Virus record (IMG/VR): IMGVR_UViG_3300006027_000085
Coordinates: 1 to 20,387 of that record
Source: a virus
Strand: one strand, 5' to 3'
DNA: 20,387 nucleotides
Part shown: positions 14,571 through 20,387 of the stretch, piece by piece
Layout of the letters: each line of letters opens with the position of its first letter
How positions within the stretch are numbered: position 1 is the first letter of the stretch
Notes under the pieces: generated by a model
The model's database searches: none
What the model saw: only the letters and a program-made list of their open reading frames with translations
What the model was told of the DNA's origin: nothing
Translations under genes and position numbers: made by a program

Positions 14571-16705
14571 TGAACGAGAATGAAATTATAATTAAGGTAA
14601 CCTTAACTGGAGATGGTAAAGTAAAACTAGACCAGTTAACCACTGCTATAAATAAAGCTACTGAAGCAACTAAAAGGCAAACTAAAGCTCAACAAAATGT
14701 AATTAGAGCTGCTAAAGGAAGTGAGAGGTATTATTTAGAACAAATTGCTGCATTAAAAAAGCTTCGAGCTAGCAATGTAAATAATGCTAAAAGTTATGCT
14801 AAAATTGGTGTAGAAATATCTAAATTAGAAGCAAAGCTACAAAAATTACAGTCAGTACAAAAAGAAGCAATACAAACTAATGCTGACCAAATAAGTAGTT
14901 CTGGTCTTGCAGGTGCAACATTAAACGAATTTGGTAGATTTATTTCTGATTTACCTTTTGGTATTACAGCGGTAACAAATAACTTATCACAGTTAGCAAA
15001 CTTATTTGTAATATTATCTGCTAAAGTAAATGGAGGAAGGAAAGCATTTAGTTTATTATTACAGCAATTAAAAGGTCCTTTAGGATTAATTATAGCATTT
15101 CAAGTAATAATTGCTTTAGTACAAGGATTTCAAAAAGAAATACTTATTCTTTTAGGTATTACTAATAAACAAAAAGAAGCACAAAAAGAATTTAATAAAG
15201 CAATAAAAGAATCACAAGGAGCTATTCAAGCTGAAGCTTTAGAGTTAGAGGGTTATTTAAAAATATTAAAAGATTCAAATAGTTCAAGAGAAGCTCAACA
15301 AAGAGCTGTTCAAGAATTAGCAAATTCTCTTCCTGGTCTTACTGAAGCACAAATAGCAAATAAAGATTCTATTGATGAGACTACAAAAGCAGTAGCAGCT
15401 CTTATAGAACAAAAATTAATTCAAGCGGAAATAGATACACTTCTTGAGAAAAATGCTGAAGTTTTGGCAATGAGAAGTGATATAAGAAATATTCAAGCTA
15501 TTGAGAATGTAGATGAACAAAACAAAGCTATAAAACAATTTGTAAAAGATAATAAATTAAGATTAGAAGTATTTACTGAAACTCTTGGAGATAACTTCAT
15601 GAGTATATTAAAATTTGAAAAATTTGATTTTAATGACGCAAGGAGAATTATATTTGATGGTTTAGGTGAAACACTTGATGGAGTAGAAGAGAAAGTATTT
15701 GAATTACAAAATAAATTATCTCCAGGACCAGGAGACCCAGACAAAAGAGATAGAGTAACTCCTTTTGTATTCGGTGCTAATGTAAAACAAAATCTTGGAA
15801 AAACATCTGATGAAATATCTGAAAGAATAACTAAACTTTTTGATAGAGTAAGAAATGCTCTTGGACTTAAAACATTTGGTGAAGAAATAAATGAAATGCA
15901 GAATAATGCAGCTGATGCAATAACTGAATTTGTAAATGGAGACCAAGTTAGAATTGATTCTGCAAAAAGAGTTGCTGATTTTGAGCAACAGCTTCATGAT
16001 GATAAAATGAAGAGTATAGAAGATGAGTTTAAGAAAAGAGAAGATTTAGCAAATAACATACAGTCTGCAGCTAGTAAATTATCTCAAATACAAGACCAAG
16101 CTTTTCAATCACAAATTAAAAGATTAGATACTGAAAGAGACATTATATTAAATAATGATAATTTAACTGCAGAAGAGAAAGATAGATTATTAAAGAAAAA
16201 TGATGCAGATACTAGAAAAATAAGAACTAAACAAATCAAGTTTGAAAGAGATATGCATATGATAGAAATGTCTATGGAACTTGCTAAAATAGGTCTTCAA
16301 TTAAAGGCAGCTATGACTAAAACAGTAAGTGATGGAACAGGAAGTGTTGCTGCTGCTACTATGTCTTTAGGTGAATTCATGAAACAATTAGGTCCATTTG
16401 GTATAGCAGCTTATGCAGCTTCTATAGGGGGAGTTATTGCAACTATTATATCAGCTCGTAAAAAAGCACAACAACAAATTCAATCACTATCTAATGAATC
16501 TCTAGCTGTTTCAGGTGGAGGAGGTGCAGCTACAGCTATTTCAGCTCCCGCCTTCAACGTAGTAGGTGCAACACAGACAAGTCAACTTGCTCAAACTATT
16601 GCTGGAGCAGAGGATAAACCATTAAGAGCTTATGTTGTAGCATCTGATATATCTACTGCACAAGAACTTGAACGTAGTACAATTGAAGGAGCTTCTATTG
16701 GATAA
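14570..16705 (+). CDS. Tail tape measure protein
   Basis: A 711-aa protein. The N-terminus is a long coiled coil (ATEATKRQTKAQQNVIRAAKG and LEAKLQKLQSVQKEA). A segment ATLNEFGRFISDLPFG and then NNLSQLANLF leads to a hydrophobic stretch at about 166-198 (KGPLGLIIAFQVIIALV). A charged helical region with a further coiled coil follows at about 470-570. A second hydrophobic segment lies at about 607-630 (FGIAAYAASIGGVIATIISA). This alternation is typical of tape measures, which set tail length and may insert into the host membrane during DNA entry. At the usual 1.5 angstrom per residue it predicts a tail of roughly 100 nm. It is not next to the chaperone gene, contrary to the common order. Confidence 0.85.
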   Translation: MNENEIIIKVTLTGDGKVKLDQLTTAINKATEATKRQTKAQQNVIRAAKGSERYYLEQIAALKKLRASNVNNAKSYAKIGVEISKLEAKLQKLQSVQKEAIQTNADQISSSGLAGATLNEFGRFISDLPFGITAVTNNLSQLANLFVILSAKVNGGRKAFSLLLQQLKGPLGLIIAFQVIIALVQGFQKEILILLGITNKQKEAQKEFNKAIKESQGAIQAEALELEGYLKILKDSNSSREAQQRAVQELANSLPGLTEAQIANKDSIDETTKAVAALIEQKLIQAEIDTLLEKNAEVLAMRSDIRNIQAIENVDEQNKAIKQFVKDNKLRLEVFTETLGDNFMSILKFEKFDFNDARRIIFDGLGETLDGVEEKVFELQNKLSPGPGDPDKRDRVTPFVFGANVKQNLGKTSDEISERITKLFDRVRNALGLKTFGEEINEMQNNAADAITEFVNGDQVRIDSAKRVADFEQQLHDDKMKSIEDEFKKREDLANNIQSAASKLSQIQDQAFQSQIKRLDTERDIILNNDNLTAEEKDRLLKKNDADTRKIRTKQIKFERDMHMIEMSMELAKIGLQLKAAMTKTVSDGTGSVAAATMSLGEFMKQLGPFGIAAYAASIGGVIATIISARKKAQQQIQSLSNESLAVSGGGGAATAISAPAFNVVGATQTSQLAQTIAGAEDKPLRAYVVASDISTAQELERSTIEGASIG

Positions 16706-16740
16706 TTAAAACAGAATAAAATAAATATAGTTATTTAGAT

Positions 16741-17907
16741 ATGGAAAAAATAATAGAACTTATTATAGACGAGGAAAATGAAATTAGTGGTATTGAAGCT
16801 ATTTCTGTCGTTGAAAATCCAGCTATAGAAGAAGACTTTATAGCACTGAAAGAACATAAAGATATCAAACTTGCTGAAGTAGATGCAGAGAAAAGGATTC
16901 TTATGGGCCCCGCTCTTATTCCTAATAAGAAGATATTTAGAAAAGGAGAAGATGATGAAGATTACTACATATACTTCTCTGAAGATACAGTAAGAAAAGC
17001 ATCAGAATTATTCTTTATCAAAAGTAAACATAGAAACTCTACGTTTGAACATTCATTTGAATTATCAGATATGTCTGTAGTAGAATCTTGGCTTATTGAA
17101 GACCCTAAAAAAGATAAAGCTGCTGCTTATGGATTTGACCTGCCAAAAGGAACTTGGATGGTATCAATGAAAGTATTAAATGATGATGTATGGAGAGCAG
17201 TAAAAGAAGGAGAAGTAAAAGGATTTTCTATAGAAGGTTATTTTGCTGATAATATGGAAAGACCTAAAGAAAGTATAGAAGAAAATGCTTGTAGTGAATG
17301 TTTAAGTGAACTTAATGCAGAGTTTGAATTAGCAGAAGTGTTAGCAAGTTTATCTGAAGAAGTAGAACTTGAATCTTATGGAGGATATCCACAATCTGCA
17401 AAAAACAATGCAAAAAGAGGAATTAAATATAACGAAGCTGTAAATAATAAATGTGCAACTCAAGTTGGTAAGGTTAGAGCAAGACAACTTGAAAGAGGAG
17501 AAAAATTTACTTTATCTACTCTTAAACGTATATACTCATATTTATCAAGAGCTTCTGCTTATTATCAAGAAGGAAATAATGAGGCTTGTGGAACTATCTC
17601 ATATTTATTATGGGGAGGTAAATCAATGTTAACTTGGGTTACATCTAAACTTAAAGGACTTGATGCAATAGAAGCAGCATCAACTATTATTGATGGTAGA
17701 GCTGCTTATACAACTCAAGAAGAAGCAGAAAGAGCTGCTGAAGATATTGGCTGTCAAGGTTATCATACACACGAGTACGAAGGAGATGTATGGTATATGC
17801 CTTGTGAGGAACACAATTTAAAAGCTCCTTGCCAAGATGGATATGAGCAGATAGGTATGAAAGATAAAGATGGTAGAAAAGTACCTAATTGTGTTCCAAT
17901 AAAATGA
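16741..17907 (+). CDS. XkdF-type prohead protease with extra C-terminal domains
   Basis: A 388-aa protein. Residues 1-170 are an XkdF-like protease: ISGIEAISVVENPAIEEDFIAL, then H104 in FEHSF, S116 in VESWLIEDP, LPKGTWMVSMKV and VKGFSIEGYF. H104 and S116 are candidate catalytic residues by analogy with HK97-fold proteases. A linker with CSEC follows. At about 213-306 (YPQSAKNNAKRGIKYNEA, RARQLERGEKFTLSTLKRIYSYLSR, LLWGGKSMLTW) is a domain seen fused to phage proteases and portals. Residues about 323-358 (TTQEEAERAAEDIGC, HTHEYEGDVWYMPC) and 367-386 (KDGRKVPNCVPIK) are further small Cys-containing modules. The protein would cleave scaffold and capsid in the prohead. The gene starts 35 bp after the tape measure. 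Confidence 0.8.
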   Translation: MEKIIELIIDEENEISGIEAISVVENPAIEEDFIALKEHKDIKLAEVDAEKRILMGPALIPNKKIFRKGEDDEDYYIYFSEDTVRKASELFFIKSKHRNSTFEHSFELSDMSVVESWLIEDPKKDKAAAYGFDLPKGTWMVSMKVLNDDVWRAVKEGEVKGFSIEGYFADNMERPKESIEENACSECLSELNAEFELAEVLASLSEEVELESYGGYPQSAKNNAKRGIKYNEAVNNKCATQVGKVRARQLERGEKFTLSTLKRIYSYLSRASAYYQEGNNEACGTISYLLWGGKSMLTWVTSKLKGLDAIEAASTIIDGRAAYTTQEEAERAAEDIGCQGYHTHEYEGDVWYMPCEEHNLKAPCQDGYEQIGMKDKDGRKVPNCVPIK

Positions 17908-18116
17908 AAAGAAGAAAGAACGCAACATTAAGTTATTCATCACCAAGAAGTTCATCAAGAGCTTGTTTGTGTCCTGATGGTAGAACTTATTCAAGAAAAT
18001 GTTGTGATGGAACATTAGAAGCACAAGGAATAGGATTTATAGGAGGAAGATTTTATTTATTACAAGAAGATAGAGATAGACTATTACAAGAAAATAACGG
18101 TAAAATTATTATATAA
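17904..18116 (+). CDS. Small Cys-rich protein
   Basis: 70 aa from ATG 17904, which overlaps the protease stop (ATGA). An in-frame GTG at 17889 is less likely for that reason. A very basic, Ser-rich N-terminus (MKRRKNATLSYSSPRSSSR) leads to ACLCPDGRTYSRKCCDG, whose four cysteines (C-x-C...CC) could bind a metal or form disulfides. The C-terminus is helical (LLQEDRDRLLQENN). It overlaps the next gene by TAATG. Its position inside the head operon suggests a minor virion or assembly protein; the function is unknown. Confidence 0.65.
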   Translation: MKRRKNATLSYSSPRSSSRACLCPDGRTYSRKCCDGTLEAQGIGFIGGRFYLLQEDRDRLLQENNGKIII

Positions 18117-18571
18117 TGGCAGATAAAAAAATATCAGAATTAAACGCAGCAACAGCTTTACAAGGAACAGAGAAATTTCCAATAGTTCAAAGTGGTGAAA
18201 CTAAATATACTACTTATAGTAATATTATAGATTATTACCACGCTACAAACTTAACAGTTTCAGACGGTCAAACAGTTGACTTAAATGATTCAAGTTATGA
18301 CAATACAAGACTTCTAAAATTATCTTGGTCAGGAGGTTCTGGTAATATGGTTTTAAATTTGCCAGACGCAACAACAACTGAAAGTTTAAGTAGGGTTATA
18401 AGATTTGTTACTAATGGAGGTTTTAACACAAATACAAGAGTACGTTTAACTCCAAAAGCAGGTCAAACTTTAGACGGTAGCTCAAACTACTATGAATTAA
18501 ATGTTGCATACGAAGGTTTATCTATTTGGTGTGACGGAAATGAATGGTTCATAATTCAGAAGAAAGCATAA
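18116..18571 (+). CDS. Small virion protein with 'KISELNAATALQGTEKFPIVQ' N-terminus
   Basis: A 151-aa protein. The N-terminal segment (KISELNAATALQGTEKFPIVQSG) is a motif common at the N-termini of phage fibre and decoration-type proteins. The rest is beta-rich (GNMVLNLPDATTTESLSRVI, RVRLTPKAGQTLDG, LSIWCDGNEWFIIQKK), ending like a trimeric beta fibre head. It lies between the protease and the scaffold candidate, so a capsid-decorating or fibre role is plausible. It starts in a TAATG overlap. Confidence 0.62.
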   Translation: MADKKISELNAATALQGTEKFPIVQSGETKYTTYSNIIDYYHATNLTVSDGQTVDLNDSSYDNTRLLKLSWSGGSGNMVLNLPDATTTESLSRVIRFVTNGGFNTNTRVRLTPKAGQTLDGSSNYYELNVAYEGLSIWCDGNEWFIIQKKA

Positions 18572-18620
18572 AAATACAACAGAATAAATTTAATCGGTAA
18601 TAACTATAAATAAGAATCTT

Positions 18621-19124
18621 ATGAAAGCAAGTGAAATTGTAACTAAAATCAAAGATGTTCTTTTGTCTTCAACTAAAGAAGAGGAAACTACTCCTGAAGT
18701 TGAGTTAAAAGAAGAAGCTCCTAAAGCTAAAATTAAAAAAGAAGAAGCTAAAGAGGAGATTAAACAGGAAGCTCCTGCTGCTGAAGTAAAAGAAATCAGA
18801 TATTCTGCAGAAGAAGGTGCTGAAGAACTACAAGAGGATAACTACGAAGAAGACATCGTAGAAGATGCTCCTGCTGTAGAATATGCTACTAAAGATGAGG
18901 TCGCTGAACTTAAATCTGCAGTAGAAAAACTAAAAGGTATGATTGAAGCTAAAGAAGAGGCTAAAGAAGAAGTTCCACAAGAACTATCTGCTGATGAACC
19001 AGCTGAAGCAATCTCTCATTCACCAGAAAACGAAGTAAGTAATAATATTGGTGTTAGGTTTGCTCCTAATGCAAATAGAAACACTACTTACAATAGAGTA
19101 TTAAACGCAATAACTAATAATTAA
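18621..19124 (+). CDS. Probable capsid scaffold protein
   Basis: A 167-aa protein dominated by Glu, Lys and Ala (TKEEETTPEVELKEEAPKAK), with a coiled-coil stretch (KDEVAELKSAVEKLKGMIEAK), a highly acidic centre and an Asn-rich C-terminus (VRFAPNANRNTTYNRVLNAI). No domain is recognised, but extended charged helices placed directly before the major capsid gene and after the protease are the usual mark of scaffolding proteins. These hold capsid subunits during assembly and are then cleaved. The A/T-rich leader of 49 bp contains ACAGAATAAA, also seen before the protease gene. Confidence 0.65.
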   Translation: MKASEIVTKIKDVLLSSTKEEETTPEVELKEEAPKAKIKKEEAKEEIKQEAPAAEVKEIRYSAEEGAEELQEDNYEEDIVEDAPAVEYATKDEVAELKSAVEKLKGMIEAKEEAKEEVPQELSADEPAEAISHSPENEVSNNIGVRFAPNANRNTTYNRVLNAITNN

Positions 19125-19137
19125 TTAATTTTTAAAA

Positions 19138-20073
19138 ATGGCAACAACAACTTCAATAACTACTACTTACGCTGGTGAATTTGCAGGGAAGTATATCTCA
19201 GCTGCTCTTTTATCAGGTAAAACTTTAGCAGAAGGTAATATTACAGTAGTACCTAATGTTAAATATAAACAAGTAATGAAAAAAGTGGCTACTGATGACA
19301 TCGTAAAAGACGCAACTTGTGATTTTTCTGATACATCAACACTTACTCTTACTGAAAGAATTTTACAACCTGAAGAGTTTCAAGTAAACCTTGAGTTATG
19401 TAAAAAAGACTTTAGAAGCGACTGGGAAGCTGCTCAAATGGGATATTCTGCATTTGACAACCTACCTTCTAACTTTGCAGACTTCTTAATTGCTCACGTA
19501 GCAGATAAAGTAGCTCAAAGAATTGAGACTAACATTTGGACTGGTACTAACGCAACTGCAGGTCAATTTGATGGATTCATCACTACTTTAGGTGCTGATG
19601 CAGACGTAGTTGACGTAGTAGGTACTACATCTACTGCAGCTAACATTATTACAGAGCTTGGTAAAATTGCTGATGCAATTCCTTCAACTGTATATGGTGC
19701 AGAAGATATGACTATTTTCTTACCAGCTGATATGTACAGAAACTATGTAAGAGCTTTAGGTGGATTTGGTGCTTCAGGATTAGGAGCAGCAGGTACTAAC
19801 GACCAAGGTACTCAATGGTACAATATGGGTTCTGGTTTATCATTTGATGGTATTCAAGTAGTTTACGCTCCTGGTTTATCTTCAAGTGACGCTGTAGCAG
19901 CTCAAAAATCAAACTTATTCTTCGGTACAGGTCTTTTATCTGACCAAAACGAAGTAAAAGTAATTGATATGGCTGACCTTGACGGTTCTCAAAACGTAAG
20001 AGTCGTAATGAGATTTACTGCTGGTATTCAGCACGGAATTGGAAGTGAAGTAGTATTATACGCTACTGCATAA
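19138..20073 (+). CDS. Major capsid protein (HK97-like fold likely)
   Basis: A 311-aa protein. Recognisable features are a short Thr-rich N-terminus (MATTTSITTTYAGEFAGKYI), TERILQPEEFQVNLELCKKDF, an ADKVAQRIETNIWTGTN segment, TIFLPADMYRNYVRALGG and the C-terminal strands IQVVYAPGL and VVMRFTAGIQHGIGSEVVLY. The layout and size fit capsid proteins of marine Bacteroidetes phages. The gene uses more C-ending codons (GAC, AAC, TAC) than its neighbours, as highly expressed genes often do. It starts 13 bp after the scaffold candidate behind a purely A/T leader (TTAATTTTTAAAAATG) and is followed by a strong terminator. Confidence 0.85.
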   Translation: MATTTSITTTYAGEFAGKYISAALLSGKTLAEGNITVVPNVKYKQVMKKVATDDIVKDATCDFSDTSTLTLTERILQPEEFQVNLELCKKDFRSDWEAAQMGYSAFDNLPSNFADFLIAHVADKVAQRIETNIWTGTNATAGQFDGFITTLGADADVVDVVGTTSTAANIITELGKIADAIPSTVYGAEDMTIFLPADMYRNYVRALGGFGASGLGAAGTNDQGTQWYNMGSGLSFDGIQVVYAPGLSSSDAVAAQKSNLFFGTGLLSDQNEVKVIDMADLDGSQNVRVVMRFTAGIQHGIGSEVVLYATA

Positions 20074-20091
20074 TAAATAATTGTTCAACTC

Positions 20092-20129
20092 AAAAAAAGG
20101 TAGGTGGTATAAACTACCTGCCTTTTTTT
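20092..20129 (+). terminator. Strong intrinsic terminator after the capsid gene
   Basis: GGTAGGTGGT (20099-20108) pairs with ACTACCTGCC (20113-20122) around ATAA, ten pairs including two G-U. Seven A before and seven T after extend the stem. The symmetric A/T runs mean it may work in both directions. It would separate capsid from tail tube transcription or lower read-through. Confidence 0.88.
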
Positions 20130-20145
20130 ATAAAATATAAAAATT

Positions 20146-20387
20146 ATGGCTTGTGATTTATCATTAGGAAGAAAGGAACCTTGTAAAGATGTCGTTGGTG
20201 GTATTAAAAATATTTATTTTGTTAATTATGGAGATTTAGGCTCTGTTACATTAGCTGGTTCAGGAACAGCAAATGAAGACGAAATTACTAATATCACTAA
20301 TACATCTACTGTGGTTGCCTACAAATACGAAGTAAAAGGAAACTCATCATTAGAACAAACAGTAAATTCTTCAAGAGAAAACGGAAC
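20146..20387 (+). CDS. Probable tail tube protein, N-terminal part (cut by window end)
   Basis: ATG 20146, 80 codons to the window edge, no stop. The start MACDLSLGRKEPCKDVVGGI, then IYFVNYGDLG and VVAYKYEVKGNSSLEQTVNS followed by SRENG, matches my recollection of major tail tube proteins of Bacteroidetes phages. It lies 16 bp after the capsid terminator. Its own promoter would have to lie in or just after the terminator, unless read-through supplies it. The tube would polymerise around the tape measure with help from the frameshifted chaperone. Confidence 0.65.
   Translation, partial: MACDLSLGRKEPCKDVVGGIKNIYFVNYGDLGSVTLAGSGTANEDEITNITNTSTVVAYKYEVKGNSSLEQTVNSSRENG

Noticed and set aside
14104-15997. 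Minus-strand ORFs opposite the tail protein and tape measure (14104-14313, 15493-15744, 15716-15997)
   Set aside because: All are Ser/Ile/Phe-rich shadows of confident + strand genes, with no promoter or overlap logic.
17818-18024. Minus-strand ORF across the protease end (68 aa)
   Set aside because: It crosses the ATGA junction of two + strand genes and has no recognisable features.
1-20387. tRNA or rRNA genes
   Set aside because: I saw no cloverleaf-like GC-richer segments with TTCGA-type loops or CCA ends in the noncoding gaps.

Overview
The window is an AT-rich stretch (about one third G+C by eye) of a tailed, siphovirus-like phage or prophage. The probable host is a marine Bacteroidetes/Flavobacteriia bacterium. 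That host call is an inference. It rests on A/T-rich leaders without Shine-Dalgarno sequences, promoter candidates of the Bacteroidetes TTG/TAnnTTTG type, and protein types I associate with environmental marine phages. All recognised genes are on the + strand, and most are joined by TAATG or ATGA stop/start overlaps.

Layout. (1) 59-1640: DNA packaging, with a probable small terminase and a clear large terminase. (2) 1641-4292: an accessory cassette with a ParB/sulfiredoxin-fold protein, an unknown protein, and then a run of small genes, two of them short ORFs found by hand. Each half of the cassette is preceded by the same regulatory layout: TTAAAC...AGGGT repeats, then 11-bp tandem repeats, then a promoter candidate. 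The cassette ends in an intrinsic terminator at 4384-4408. (3) 4409-4961: a gene-poor gap with a leftward-facing terminator and several small repeats. (4) 4962-16705: the tail module. It holds a tail assembly chaperone with a -1 frameshift extension, two probable neck/tail-completion proteins, a 1307-aa Ig/Calx-beta/Cys-rich modular protein, two tail or baseplate proteins (the second ending in a cupredoxin-like domain), a 45-aa ORF and a tape measure protein. (5) 16741-20073: the head module, with an XkdF-type prohead protease carrying extra C-terminal domains, a small Cys protein, a small structural protein, a scaffold-like acidic protein and the major capsid protein. It is followed by a strong terminator at 20092-20129. 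(6) 20146-end: the start of a probable tail tube protein, cut by the window edge.

The genes together describe packaging (TerS/TerL), capsid maturation (protease, scaffold, capsid) and tail assembly (chaperone, tape measure, tube, baseplate, adhesin-like protein). No portal, integrase, lysis or replication gene is visible, and tail genes come before head genes, which is unusual. The observations I rate highest are the frameshifted, dual-coded chaperone, the complete absence of GATC from the window, the repeated regulatory module in the cassette, and the copper-site-like motif in a tail protein.
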